A program made the translations under genes and the position numbers. DNA of 64,000 bases from Chondrosia reniformis (Eukaryota; Porifera; Demospongiae; Chondrillida; Chondrillidae), in assembly GCA_947172415.1 (NCBI GenBank), contig OX359200.1, positions 5,148,501-5,212,500 of the forward strand, read 5' to 3'. Below are positions 30,676 to 44,400 of this stretch, one piece after another. How positions within the stretch are numbered: the stretch's first letter is position 1; the number at the start of each line of letters is the position of its first letter. The notes beneath the pieces are model-generated. The model saw nothing but the letters and a program-made list of their open reading frames with translations, made no database searches and had not been told where the DNA came from.

Positions 30676-31570
30676 TCCTGAAAATAACTATGAACTTTAG
30701 TTTATTTATGTACCATATAATAATTCCATTTGGAGTTACTTATTATATCGTATTGACTATAAACTATAACTACATATTTGCATGTATACATGTATGTACG
30801 GAAAGGCATGCATGCATGCACATGCACATTTACACACAAACTAATGGTCTACAAATTATAAAATATCTATATAATTCACATTAAATGTATATACCAACAT
30901 TTCTATAGAAAGTAATTTGATAGAAAACTGGAGCTGTCCTTGAAATTTGATAACATATTTTAAAGTGCATGTGCTAATTGCAACTTTATATATTAATGAA
31001 TTTGAAAGGAGGGTTCATGCTGATAATTTTTCATACAGGGTTACAATTGGGATACTGACATTATTGGGCACCTGAACATTCAGGGTTACAATTATGCATT
31101 CAACTTAATTTCAAATTGGCATATAATTCTTTTTTGGTTCCTATATACATTTCAACCGAGTGTATTTCTCCTGCATGATAATGACTCACTTGTTGAAGAT
31201 TCTAACCAACTGTGTCCTTTAGTCCTCCAAGATGTTGAGGGACAATTCTACTTATTAAATATAATTGCCATAATAACTCCTTTTATATAGTTCCTGATAG
31301 CATGTCTATATAGTCCCCAGAATATATTATGCAATACCACATGATTATACATTATATTTGTATTGTACATATTGATCTATGTATATATTACTTCTGCATG
31401 ATTTATATAGATAATTGATGGATAAGATAACCCCATACATGCATGATTGAAAGTTATAAATTAATAGGAATACAGAAAGATTGGCAGTATACTATACCTG
31501 CACATACGTACATAATGACAGTATAATACTACAAAAATAAAAAAAATATTAAGAGGTATAAAGTGCACTG
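30676..31570. other. Convergent 3' region between the WD gene and syntaxin
   Basis: About 900 bp lie between two facing stop codons (30675 on + and 31571 on -). Apart from the short alternating stretch GCATGCATGCATGCACATGC (~30807) and AT-rich sequence I see nothing coding. Both 3' UTRs should lie here. Confidence 0.5.
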
Positions 31571-34500
31571 TTATGATAATAGTCTAACTGGTAAAATAAT
31601 AAGTAAAGCAATTATTATCACCACAAAGATTATAACTGTGATAACTGTACATGTGATGATCCAACAAGAGAGCTACAGAAAAAATATCTAAAGTCCATCT
31701 CACTGTAAAATTAAGGTTTTCAGAGTCTCAGAGTTCACAGGAAGTGGAGATGATAAGAAGTTCATCGGAAGTGGAGGTGATAAGATATCCATGGGAAGAG
31801 GAGTGTATAAGAGGTGCATGGGAAGTGAAGGGGATAAGCAGTTCACAGGAAATGGATATATATGGGACCCAACCTCTGTTTTCATATATTATATATATAT
31901 AATCAAGATACAGGACTGTTGCAGCAATAGTAATAAAAATAATAATAATATACAATTTACAATTACAGCTGTAAGTTTACCTTTCTATTTACTCTTGTAG
32001 ATGGTTCGATCCTAGTCATAATGTTAACAGCATTGCTCACATGGTCCTGAGTTGCTGCAATACAATGCTCTATGTTATTAAATGTTTCACCCTGTGAGAG
32101 AAATGTATAATTTAATTTCCTGTTATCAACTTATGTCCTTGCACATGTACAATATTATTCCATTTTTAATAATAACTATAACAGTAACTCTTGCTATATA
32201 TTACTTTTTAATAGTCCTATATACATACTATACCGTTTTGTATACCTGTTCATCAATTATAGCAGACAAAGCAACAAACATATCCTGCAGTTCCTATATA
32301 ATTAGAAATGAAAGGTACATCTATTTGATTCCTTAGGCATTGGTATACATTAATGTGTATGTTTTTAACTCTTGGCAATATTAAAATTTCAGAAATGATT
32401 TTTCATGGATCAATATTATGAAGCGATCTATAATAATGCAGCAAATGATATTCATCTCTCCTTTTTACTTACTTATATACTCTTAGCTGTGAATCAATCT
32501 TGGTAAAGTTATATATATATATAGACATTTAAGGTTTTTACAATCAAATATAACTTTGCAATTGCATGCATATATTTACACATGTATGTAAAATTACATA
32601 TCAATATATATTCCAAATAAACAACAATTTTGTTTACAGGTTTGTAATAATAATAATATATAATTCATGGTAGGCCATACTTTATGTACCACATTTGAGT
32701 GTGGTATAATTAATTAATATATATCACATATGACTTGAATCAATTGTAAAGGTGATGATAAGTGAATATGAGTACTGGTGATATAACATTTATCACTAGT
32801 TCAAGTGTGAAATATAAGGTTTATTACACCCCAGATATCATCCGGTTGCCCTGGTAACGTGATATATAAAAATGTATATACCTTCATTGTCTCCTGCAAT
32901 ATAAGCAGTTGATTGTTTCTAGAGTGTATTGCACCCAGAGCCTCTTGCAGCTGAGAACAGTCAGTACATATCTAAAACAGTGGTCAGAACTAGATATTAT
33001 TACTATATAAAATTACATTACATACGTATATATATTACATACTGATATGTAAGGATACATGTATAGCTAAATACAATACTCAAGTATTAACTTCTTGGGT
33101 GAAAATGTTTGTATCTGGGTTTTCTATAATTTCTTCCACTTGATCTTCAGTAAATCTCCTTTGAGCTATATAATGTTATCAATGAAGTGATTCATTTCAA
33201 AATCGATAATAGTGGATATATATTATGTATATACTTTTAAATGTTTCAATTAAATTGGAGTGCGGTAAGCAAAGAAATGTATAAAATGCATCATTATAAT
33301 ATGTATTATTATACAATGTCATGGATGGTCATAACTAACATAGTAGTAGTTGGCGTTTTATTAAATTTCTACTTTTACTTCTGTAATCCTCCATTATGGC
33401 ACTATAATCAGTCATTATATCCAGAAATTCTTTCCTTAGGCTGGAGTGCTAAATAAAAATAGAAATATATAAGCATATAGAAATAATATATACAAGGGTG
33501 GATCCATGAAGGTATGTAATTGACTTGGGTAGTTCTTATTAACTAACTGTTTCAAAAGTATATATGCGGGTATAAGATACATATATATATATATTTTTTC
33601 ACTTGGACTTTTTCAAGCTGTCATCAATGCAGTATACTTTAGTGGTGTGTGAATTTGAGTGGTCATGACTGCTGATTGTCTGTATATATTATATACAAAC
33701 AATTAATCCATCACAATTTAAACACTTGTGGTTTCATAATAATGAAGGTGAAGGCTACAGTCGGAACACTCATAATAAAGTGTAGGGAAAATCTCTGTGT
33801 GGCTAGGTTCTGACACGATAGGTTCATTCTGTAACTATATACACTAGTCGGTATAAAGTCATCTTGCCTTGAGGAGGGAACCGGATATATAGGGCTGAAA
33901 CTTCTGAATTATGAACCTTAACATTGGTCCTATTTAATTCTAGCTAGTGTAGTTACAGAGTAAACCTATCAAGTTAATCATTATAAATAAATTAGTTATG
34001 CATGCAATATAGCAGAATTTATGATTTTAACGTTTGAGGTCAATACATATTATGTATATACTACATGCTTGTACTATTTACTTGTCCCTTTCTTATTCTT
34101 TGAGATACTGTCATTTGTCCACTGGTAGCACCTTGTCCACTTTGATCTTCAATTTCTGAATAATGTATTACATTATACAATATAATTATTCGAAATGATT
34201 GCAGAAATATAAGTTTTATTTATACATATACGTCCTATAATCATTACCCTTGATTGAGATGTTAATTTGGAGAGCAAATCCTTTGAAGTTACTGAGTAAT
34301 TTCTCACTGTTTTTGTGATCTAGCAATTGGGTATATACAGATATACTATATTTGAAAGGTTACGAATTGTTACTAGCGACAATTAATAAAAAAAGATGGC
34401 CTATTTATAAAACTGAATTATCGTACTACACATTCACACAATATATAGATCTGTTTTTGGTAGATAAATATATATAACTGAAGTATATATATAACATATA

Positions 34501-36223
34501 ACAAAGGATATATTATACAAAGCATCTATATATGACCACACCAATATTCTCTGTTATATATAGTATATATATACATATATAGGCAGTACAAAAGTGTGAT
34601 ATAGTACCTTCATGATCAGATGCTGGAGTTGTTAGAATAACCTGGAATTGGGTTCTAATTTTTTCTAATGTAAGTCTCATTTTCTTCATTGATTCTCTTA
34701 CCTGACTCACCTATGCAGGCAAAAGAATTTGATCAATGATCCATGACACTCAAAAAACACATCTATACATGCCTGTAGACATGCTTTAAGTAATAGTTAG
34801 ACAATCTGCCCCTAAGCATTTCAGTGTTTACTGAGTTCTCAGTGGGATATCGCATTATAAATTGCCTCTTATTATAAGTACAGTAGTTATACAACGGTTG
34901 TGGAATATATATAATTTGCCTTGGTTGCCCAAGCAACGGAATGTGAATATATATAATATCTTATAGAGAATTAATAAATTGTATAATCTATCTCAACTTA
35001 CATATTTATTTGTGAGTTTATAACACAGACATGTAGTAAAATGTTTTTAGAGATCTTTATTAATTTACTAAGAAATTACATTTATTTATTTATTATATAT
35101 AAGTGATCAATTTAACAATAATAACCATGTACTGGAATATTACAGATATATATAGCTGTTATACATAGCTGCATTTAATGTATTATATCATGGCTGAAAA
35201 CTCACAAATTGGTAATATATGTATATAAATACATATATGTATAGCAATTAGCAAGTTATAATATATATACCCATCAATTTTACTTTCAATGTTGATATAT
35301 AAACTATTGAAGCATCATAAATGAAACCAAATATATATATATATAAACTGAACGTATACTATGTCATGCTTATGCTGCTTTAATGTGTACACTATTATAT
35401 CATGCATATATGAGAATTCAAAGAGAGTATAAGTATTAAATTTATGTAGCCTGCAAATTATATAATGCATAATAAGGATTTTTAAAAATCTATATACCTA
35501 CATATGGCATTGCAAAGGCTATGCCTTTATAATACATTGCTATTTTATATGTATTACTTAATCCGTATAAACTTACTTTGCTAAGGTAATCATAAATAGT
35601 CTCAGTTTCTACCTCGACACTGCCTAAGCACATTTGCTGAGATTCTTCATGAGAAAGTATTAGGAATGATTCAGAATATTCCCTATGTCTATTAAACTAT
35701 AATAAAAAATGATTGAGACTCTTCAACAATGATGAGTCTGTATGTATATATTATGCATGTATGACCCAGTGGAGAAGAAGATGAAAGAAAGGAAAAGAAG
35801 AAAGAAAAGACTCCTGTATCTTCATCCACAGGTTTAGTTCCCCTATAGGCTTTTTTACAGAATAGGCATAGCATGTAGGAAAATGGTATATTAGATTTTT
35901 CATGCACACAAATTGCTGTATAAATGGACTTCTATATACCCCCAACCATGATCACTCTCGAAATCTATTTCGTTACTACTTACTTATATAATAGAATAAG
36001 GATTTCTTCTAACTTCTAACTTATCTTTTGAAAGGATCATCTTTCGACTTCTGAAGACGCAATTTTGTTGTCGCTCTTGATCGTCAGACATTTCGACCCC
36101 GAGGGTCTTCTTTAGTGACAATAAAACTGCGTCTTTAGAGGCTCTAAAAGTGGGAAAATGATCCTTTAAAAAGATACTACTTACTTGTCTAGTCTTTTTT
36201 AAGGATTTAATTTTGTCCGTCAT
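31571..36223 (-). CDS. Syntaxin (Qa-SNARE, syntaxin 1-4/11 type), complete, 11 exons
   Basis: Qa-SNAREs anchor the t-SNARE complex that drives vesicle fusion. Exons 36185-36223, 35577-35696, 34608-34710, 34248-34319, 34082-34155, 33340-33448, 33092-33165, 32882-32971, 32246-32293, 31993-32091 and 31571-31672 join in phase to 309 residues. The N-terminal helices (VSQVRESMKKMRLTLEKIRT) correspond to the Habc bundle. HSSLRKEFLDIMTDYSAIME and KSRNLIKRQL match the conserved Hc/linker signature. The SNARE motif runs about residues 198-258 (QLQEALGAIHSRNNQLLILQ; ELQDMFVALSAIIDEQGETF) with the zero-layer glutamine at residue 243. The last exon encodes a C-terminal anchor of about 25 hydrophobic residues (279-303). 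Plasma-membrane-type assignment is by overall resemblance; the exact paralogue is undecided. Intron 1 contains a foldback and an R245 copy. Confidence 0.92.
31732..31862. repeat. Minisatellite, ~27 bp unit, in the last syntaxin intron
   Basis: Variants of GTTCACAGGAAGTGGAGATG followed by ATAAGA occur about four and a half times, with CATCGGAAG, CATGGGAAG and CACAGGAAA versions. Confidence 0.8.
35762..35905 (-). repeat. R245 dispersed repeat, reverse copy truncated at one end
   Basis: On the minus strand this reads from CATGAAAAATCTAATATACC through GGGGAACTAAACCTGTGGAT to TCTTCTCCACTGGGTC. It stops there, lacking the last ~85 bp of the family. Confidence 0.8.
36005..36175 (-). repeat. Foldback (MITE-like) element in syntaxin intron 1
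   Basis: Arms containing AAGGATCATCTTTCGAC and its imperfect inverse (AAAATGATCCTTTAAAAAG) flank TTTCGACCCCGAGGGTCTTC. The AATAAGGATTTCTTCTAAC flank matches, in reverse, the tail after the 1571 copy. Confidence 0.75.
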
Positions 36224-37336
36224 TTCTCAACACTGTAGATCAACCAAAAGTCACGATGGACTTACAGAAGTGTAACTATTAAATCTAGTTCCGTTCTATA
36301 AGTAAAATTCGATGCATATATTGGCTACCATATAGTAGTACAGCTAATATATCACAAGTCATACACTGTATACCTATACATACATAATACACTAGTGCCA
36401 TATTTGGCTATGGCAGTATGAAAGAGCCATTATGTGCAGATATCTCTTCCTTTATTTAATTGTTGTGTTTTCTTATTTGTAGTCTTTTCGTCAGTAATCT
36501 AACTTTAAGCTATCACAAACGTCTAGTTCTTGTATGTAATTTTTATGTAATAATAAACTCACTCAGGACAAGGTTGTGCATACATATACTGCATATAGAG
36601 AGATGCACGCATCAAATAATGCACCATCAGCATCATATTATGTAGCTCTTTCAATTAACTGTTGGTAGCAGTGGAGGACGTAGCTAATTTAGGGATGGTT
36701 CTCTAGAATTGAGGACTGTTTGATAGTAATTATAGGTGTTACTAAATTATCAATCCATTTAATAGAGTTGTAGCAGTAAATATACATTAAAGACTAGTAT
36801 GCAACTTCATATAATAAGGTGAGAGATAGGGCAAATCTAACTTTCTGGATATACATTAGAGGTGTCTGCGAGAAAATTGTTGAAAATCTGTCCCAAGAAG
36901 AGTCTAAGCGTGTTAAGAAAAAAAATAAAAAAAGCGTCCCAAGTGTGTTAGGATACTCAATGGGTTCCCAAACTCTAGGTCAACTATCGCGATATGCTGA
37001 CGATAAGGAAAAAAGAGAAAAACAGCCGAAAGAGTGTGTTTGGAATCCTCTTGCGATTATCGAACAATAATCAGCAAATAGAAAGAAGAGAAAAAAGACC
37101 AGTCACGTTAGCCAGCAGAGACTGCTGTTACCCAGCAGAGACTGCTGTTACCGTGGAGCACCACGAGGAGGTGTGACTTGGATTTTGCTCGACGCAGGGA
37201 GTTCACGTTACCATCCACAATGCGAGCCGTCCTTCCATCGCTGGTCGCCTGGGGCCAGGATCGTTGGTAACGCCTAACTGGTGCAGTTTCGGCTTTGGTA
37301 GTCACGGAGTGACAGAACCGACCTTATCCCTCCCCG

Positions 37337-37414
37337 GGTTCCGTTGTATCGATAAATCGATAATTGGTGAGCACATCCCCATGGCACCAACCGATACAGG
37401 GCAGCTACGGAACC
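37337..37414. other. Nested hairpin in a GC-rich block
   Basis: Three stems nest in order: GGTTCCGT (37337) with ACGGAACC (37407), TGTATCG (37345) with CGATACA (37392), and TTGGTG (37364) with CACCAA (37385). All base pairs are Watson-Crick. Surrounding sequence 37090-37450 is unusually GC-rich. It could be a structured RNA or the palindromic part of a mobile element. Confidence 0.55.
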
Positions 37415-38438
37415 TAGACACTACCAAGCCAACGAGTTAGGACTTACTCCCTTACCCGAGGCTCCAAGCTGGCAGGCCTGAATGGTCACGTTAAAATGGA
37501 CTATTTATACTCAACTCAGTGTGCAGAAAGAGAAAAAAAGGGAAAAAATGTTTACAGTGTAATCGATCCAAATGCTGACTCCCGTGGTGGTAGCGCAAGC
37601 TTGATACTCGCGTCACTGGCTACCACTCCAGCTCTGAGTGACTGTAGAAAAACGCCACTCATATAGCGATCCTGTTTAAACCAACGTAACAATTCATTCA
37701 TGGCTAAATGGAATGACCCAACTATAGTCTCAGGTTTGTTACTTACATGTATGATCAGATATTGGTGTGTTGGTGCGTTAATATGAGCGGTAGAGGCAAA
37801 TATATATATACCAATGTTATATAGCCTAGGGGCGGAGTATATAACCATATTATGTATGTGATCATGATTATTTGTGATTTGCTCATTCGATTTAATACCA
37901 TTTTGATGTTATACATTAATGTAGAGATACTGATTGTTTTCTCTATGATGTTTGTAAAGTGGTTCCTTATTGTAAATGTGCAAATGACAAGTCAGATTGT
38001 GCAGTGAGCTCCATATGAAGATACACCTGTAGTTTATATGTAGATTGATTGAATTATTTACATTGATATACGTAGTCCAGCACAGGCCTACGTACAATAA
38101 ACTCCCTTTTCATGTGTAGATTGTATATTTTAGTGGATTGGCGATTGTCATAAGGTTTCAGAATATATATAGATACACTTGTAGTTTATATGTATAGATT
38201 GATTGAATATAAGACAAAGATTTGCTAGACATCATGCACACACAGAATTAATTTACTGAACACTTTTGTTGATATATGGCATCCAGATGCATCATTTTCA
38301 GTCTATACTAAGGTGTGAAAAGTAATCGGTAGCCTAAGTGTAATATATGGCCTGTATCCTCTATATATGTAGAAGTTGAAGATTTCAATGTTTTTCCAAG
38401 CTTGTAGCAGTGACTAAAGTCTTGTACTCTTTAATATA

Positions 38439-38900
38439 CAGTGGGCCCTGGTTTAACCGACCTCGACTTAACCGACAACCTTATTTAACCGAACGAAACC
38501 GATCTAAATAGTATTTCCCTTAATACTTTTGGCCCTCGTATATCCGACCTCGGTTTATCCGTATTCGACACCATTTTCCAATACGGATTTAGGTGTGTAT
38601 ATTTATCATCCGACGGTTGCGGAGTAGATTAGAGAAAGTTTCAGAGAATGACAGAAAAAAGATCGACCGTCAGCGATATCCTTAGAGAATCGTCCTTGAA
38701 GAGGATTCCAACAGCACAAAAAGAGACTACCACGCCACGAGAAGATGAAATAAGCGTTTTTGACTATTCGTACTTAAGGTTGCTCTATCTTATGTCATTT
38801 CGCAACCCTTTTTTATCTGACACCTCACCTGATTTATCCCAAACGGCACCCAATACATACATGTGTATTGCTAGTCATGTGGACATCTTTAATATACCTC
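38439..38900 (+). mobile_element. Pogo/Tigger-type DNA transposon fragment (5' end)
   Basis: TA then CAGTGGGCCCTGGTTTAACC is a typical pogo-superfamily terminus flanked by TA. It is followed by short direct repeats of TTAACCGA. An ORF from 38648 starts MTEKRSTVSDILRES. The STVSDILRES part resembles the recognition helix of pogo transposase DNA-binding domains, but here it stands at the very start, so the element looks internally deleted. I could not find the matching right end. Confidence 0.55.
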
Positions 38901-39848
38901 AGCATTTGTATTTGTGATTCTTTTAATGGATTATGATCTCTTTGTTACGTAACTCCACAAGTCTATAATGTCATGACTCATACAAAATAAAAGCCCTTAT
39001 AAGATATTGCTATATAGATGGCTAGCAGTAGCCATTTTAGCCCATCGTACGTAGGTACAGCATAGTGTTGTCACAAAAGGACTATATATATACATTATAT
39101 ATAAGATGAAGATTTTGCAACATATATCATGCACACACAGTATTAATTTATAAGGCAAATCATTTTAGAGAGAGACTTCTCTGTTGAATGAAATTTATGA
39201 TATAATGTAGACAAATTGAATGCATTTATTTTATATGTATAGCCCATTTTATATGGGAGTCTTTGTTACCCTACTTTGACCATAGACATAGATACATATG
39301 ATATACTTCCAGTGAGTTCACATAAATGCAAAAGGCATTCAAATATATTTAAAGTTGTGCAGCCAAATAAATATCTTTTATCATTCATTTCTTCCATGCA
39401 CATAGCACACTCAGATAAGTTATATAGATCTCTACTTCCTGCACATAAATGTATATAGACTAATAGTCTAAGAATCTATGTAAGAACATGACCAGATCAT
39501 GTGACACAGTATTGACCTTTTCATGAACCAATGAAAACTAAGGTCATGTGGCATTAGGGAGGTAACTATAAGCTGGCCAGGAAGGTTTTTGGATTTATAT
39601 ATACTTAAGCTTGCTTTCTGTGAAATTTGGAAAGGAATGAGGCTAAAGTTCACAAGTATGTATTTTACACAACCATAAGCATTCCTAGTATCAAAGATAG
39701 AGAATAAGTTTTCCATGCATTTCTGTTTTATCATTCTTTCAGTTAAGTTGCTTTAAGTTGACATTTTTAGACTATCTCAGCATTGAAATATACAATTCAA
39801 AAAATTGCTGATGAGGTTTTCTGTAAAGTAAGAATAAACAAACAGAGT

Positions 39849-40056
39849 GTGTCCATAGAGTTTAAACCTCACTTGAGCACATATAGGGATTCTTTTTGCT
39901 TAACAACAAGGAGTAACGACACCATAGCTATCATTGCCTGACCTAAACTGCAATGGTACATGGTCAGGCAATGATAGCTATGGTGTCGTTACTCCTTGTT
40001 GTTAAGCAAAAAGAATCCCTATATGTGCTCAAGTGAGGTTTAAACTCTGTGGACAC
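39849..40056. repeat. Near-perfect 95 bp inverted repeat with 18 bp spacer
   Basis: 39849-39943 and 39962-40056 are reverse complements with one mismatch by my reading (CCATAGAG against CCACAGAG). A 28 bp sequence starting TGCCTGACCTAAA and ending GGTACATG stands at 39935 (overlapping the left arm) and again at 40057, just outside the right arm. Confidence 0.9.
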
Positions 40057-41450
40057 TGCCTGACCTAAATTGCAATGGTACATGCTATGTAATCGAAAAC
40101 CGTAATACTCTGTTTAGGTAGTACTCGATCGTAAAGCATCCGGTACAGGACAATTACTGAATGTATCACTTTAATAAATTTAACAACTTTGTCTAAGAAT
40201 TAGTTGGATAGCTAGGATAATTTTAGAAATTCAACAGCATATCTATGTACGATGTACCAATAGCCGTTTCCCATAGCACCGATCCATCATTCAAGTTCGA
40301 ATTCGGCAACCCTCCACTATGTACATCCCTTAATTCTAGTGTCCGTCAGAGATACGTACTTGTTATTGAGCTATGCTTACATTTAGAACATAGAAAGTGC
40401 CGCCGCTGTATTGCATATGAATTCCTAGTTCTTATAATATATATTATACTTACAGGCTTGTTCAGCGACCAATTGGGATAAGAATCTCTAATTTTGAAGG
40501 TCGCTTAAGCCTAGGATTCTCAGTAGCGGTCGTATGCCATACGGTCGTCTACTTCAGAGTACGTAGACTACATTCTGCCCTGTGGTTAGAGTTCATCCTG
40601 CGGTCGATTCCACGTGATATAAGGGACAGTCTGGCTACGCGAGACCAGACTTGATCGATCTAAGACTGCGTCAAAGCCTCTTCCTACGATATCTTTAGTT
40701 CTGTATGATATTAGCTCTCAAAAGAAGTATTTTTCGAAAGTCCACATTTAAATCTCTTTAGTAATATATATAGCACTGATTTCCAGCTGGTATATCTATC
40801 TTAGAGTCTGTGTGTAAATGAGACATGCAGGTCTTAGCATGCATGGTAACACACGTACATTCACACACACACACACTCAAGGAAAACTTGGGGAAAGGCT
40901 ATTATGTTATGGTGCACTCTTTGGGATATGATTAATTATACAGAGATTAGCTATTTGCATTAATCATGATTCTCTACTAATACTTATTGAAAGTGAATGT
41001 ACAAAAGTGCCCCTATGAATATTATAATTATATATCATTGCTATGTAATATGGTTAGATGGATTCTGTATAGCTTTTAGGTATATTATGCATGTATATTG
41101 ATAAATTGTTTACTAAGCATGTATACTGATTGTGTATTATGTTAAAGCAATATTTGCATTTCGTAGTAAAAATCGTCATAAAACTCAAGTTTACCACTGT
41201 GCTATAAGGCCTTTTCGGAGAATACCACTCCTCATTAGTAGCACTGGGTAGCAATTCTTTAGAGTAACCAAGCTACCAATTCTTTATCTCTCGACAAAGG
41301 ATTGGCTGAAACACATTTAAAAATGTCAAACCTAAAACTCAGAAAACTCTATAACCAACATCAATATTATTATGTAGGCAAAATAGTATGAACATGTTAC
41401 GAATTACTAAGCCCATAAGCCGGGGCCGCAACCCTTCCTTCAACACCGCG

Positions 41451-44400
41451 ATGGCGAGACTAAGTGAGTCCAATGTAGGTGTTAAAATGGTTAATAATTT
41501 CCTTGTTCATTATATTTGCATTTATCTGTGTAGTTGCAATGGTTAGCTTTAGACGGATTACAGTTGTTCTTAAAGAAAATGCTTGCTTTCCAGTCTATGT
41601 AATACAAAGCAATGAATCAAAGAAGCATGATCTTGTAAAGTGTTTTGTAGAGAAGATGCACCATAGAGGAGATAGACCCTTCGTGATGATGGATCTAGGA
41701 CAAATTTTGTGGCTTTTTAAAAAATGGAACCACTTGCTTCCTCGTTTCCAAGTTCATTATGGTAATAGATAAGGACATATATAGCTGCTAACCCCCATGT
41801 GTTTTATCTTCAAGTAATGAAAAGTATGGGCAAATATAATACATATGTACTATTCATAATATAAAAGTTGCATAATTTTGTAAATGTAGCTACATATGAT
41901 TTATACTAAGTGCCCAGATGTGCCAAAGTGTAGGGAAGGTCTAGCAAGCCAGACTATTTTGTTGGATTACCTTCTAAGACATCCATTTTTTCAAATATTC
42001 TTGTTGATCATATTTAACATATCTTAATAAGTACTAACAGGAGCACCTGCCTTATCAGCTATAGTATTGCAGGCACTAATAGCTTGCTATCATTCACTTG
42101 GATGAAAAGGCCATTTTATAACACATGATGTATACGTACATAGCATATATGTTATATATAATTGAATTATGAAGTGGAGGAAGTAACTGTATATTATTAA
42201 TATGTATCACAAGATAGAAAAATGTACGAAATTTTTTTGTGTGTATGTAGCGGTAAAAAGCAACCATGATCCATTGTTGGTGGCCATAATGGCTGCCCAA
42301 GGCTCCAGCTTTGACTGTGCTACTTCTAAAGAGATAAAACAGGTGCTTGATCTTGGAGTTGGCCCAGAAAGAATTATCTTTGCAAATACAGTCAAGCCTT
42401 ACTCTCATATAAGGTATATATACGTATATACAGCCATATATAGATGTATACATCCTATCTATATATATTCTGGCTGTACAATTTAATGTATTAAAAAAGC
42501 AATAGAACAAAAAACAGTGGCTACATACTAAAGGGTACAGTGCTATCTATACCTGCATGGACATGAATTGCCATTTGCATGGGTAATATGAGCTAAAACA
42601 TCATTTTTCTGTTGGAACTAAACCTAGTGAAAGCTTTGGATGAGGTTACAGGAGTATTTTCTTTATTTTACTACTCCACTGGACAAGACAGCTGTTTCTG
42701 GGAATAGTACCCTTCATCAGTGACCCTGGAAGTTCCCTGATCCTTAAAAATATACATGCATGGCTGCATGTAGCTGTCCACACAGGTATAATGGTACAGA
42801 TATACGTACATAGCCTAGATAAATGGAACAGATCTTCATCAGTGCTACCGAACGATATGTACTACCCGGTCAGCAAATAAAAGAGTCTGAAAATGTAGGC
42901 AGTCCAAACAGTAAAATGATGAAGGAATAAGCACACACAATGAAATGTACAAGGGATATTGTAAATATAGATACTATATATACATATGTATATAGGCAGG
43001 CATGGAAACCATAGGGGAAGCAGATAAATTCCTTGCATGTGTTTCCTTTGTGCTTGCATGATAACAGAATTTTAATTCAACTTTTACAGCTGCTTGGCTT
43101 CGCCTAGGATAAGTTATCTCTTACGACATACTTATTGTAAATAATAAGCTTCTTAAATTATATGCTTTTTCTCCCAAATCTGGTTATGTCATGACTTACG
43201 TATATCGCCCATAATAGTTATACTTTTAAATCTGTAGCTATGCTGTCTCGGAGAATATTCATCTCTCAACCTTCAGTTGCCTGGATGAACTGGAAAAAGT
43301 AGTTTCTATAGATAAGAATGCAAAGTTGGTCCTTAGGATAGCTGCTTGTGACACTTCTGCTGAATGGCAATTTGAACCAACTGAAAAATTTGGTGCAACT
43401 ATTGAAAGTGGAAAGCAGTTGCTTCACAAAGCAAAGACTTTGGGAGTTGAGGTTGTGGGTACATCGTAAGTTTTATTATATTGATTTATATGTGATCGTA
43501 TAGTTGCTTATATTATTTGCTGTTTCAGGTTTCATTTAGGTTGTGGAGTGAATAATGCCAAAGCCTATGACATTGCCCTACGGAAATGCTCAGAAATGTT
43601 TATCTATGGCAAGGAATTGGGCTTCAACTTTACTATTCTTGACATTGGCGGTGGATTTAAAGGTTATTCTAAGCATTTGTCAGAGCTGAATGATTCAGCT
43701 GAAGTTATAAATGCATCGTTAAAGTCATACTTTAAAGAATTTACTGATTTGAAGTTAATAGCAGAACCTGGGTCATTCTTTAGTACTTCTCCGCCCATCA
43801 TTTGTTTGAAAGTTTTAGGCAAAGTAAAGGAGGAAGGTAATGGAAAACCAGTGAGTCTATTTATTGCATTCATTATAAGTATATATGTAGGTTACATTTT
43901 ACTCTCTATTTTGAAACTGATTCTGATTAGTTTTGCTGTACTGTACAAGTACTGGTATAGCATTACTTAAATTTTCAAACATTTAGAGACAAAGTGATTT
44001 TAAGTATATAAGGTATATCTTGTGAATAAATTGGCAGAATTTCAAAAGGAAATCATACCTCTTTTATATCTTATTTTACATAAAGGATACTAAATGTTTA
44101 TTTTTATACAGTAATTTGTTTTGTTTCATGTCTTTTAAGTTACGTATATAAGTTTAGGTATTACAATTATGCTTCTTGCAAACAGTGTTGTTAGGTGTAA
44201 TATATAGAGTCTATACTCCTTTCATTCCATGAATGTTTAACTACAAAGTATAACATCTTTTACAGTTGATTACGTATACATTATCTGATGGCAAATATGG
44301 TATGCTTCGAGACTATAAAAGAGATATCTTTGCTCCTCCCATCTTTCAATTGCAAAAGGTATGCACATAATACATAGTGACCTTATCTATCACTTAAAAT

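Larger units (their letters stand above)
36224..41450. other. 5.2 kb intergenic region with transposon remnants and no confident gene
   Basis: This contains a lysine-rich open frame at 36819-37070 of unknown meaning, the GC-rich block 37090-37450, a pogo-type fragment at 38439 and the long inverted repeat at 39849-40056. Around 40100-40720 is a second GC-richer stretch, with the small hairpin AGTCTGG...CCAGACT near 40629. Paired direct repeats also occur (GTAGTTTATATGTAGATTG near 38029 and 38176; CATGCACACACAG near 38232 and 39129). An open frame at 40245-40481 shows no recognised motif. The right end must hold the ODC-like promoter. Confidence 0.5.

Noticed and set aside
36819..37070. 84-codon lysine-rich ORF as a gene
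   Set aside because: No homology or splice context recognised; it borders transposon-like sequence. Left unassigned.
41479..41540. N-terminal transmembrane segment on the ODC-like protein
   Set aside because: The hydrophobic stretch is translated intron. A 13-base first exon (41451-41463) with a good donor and the acceptor at 41533 gives the start MARLIAMVSF.
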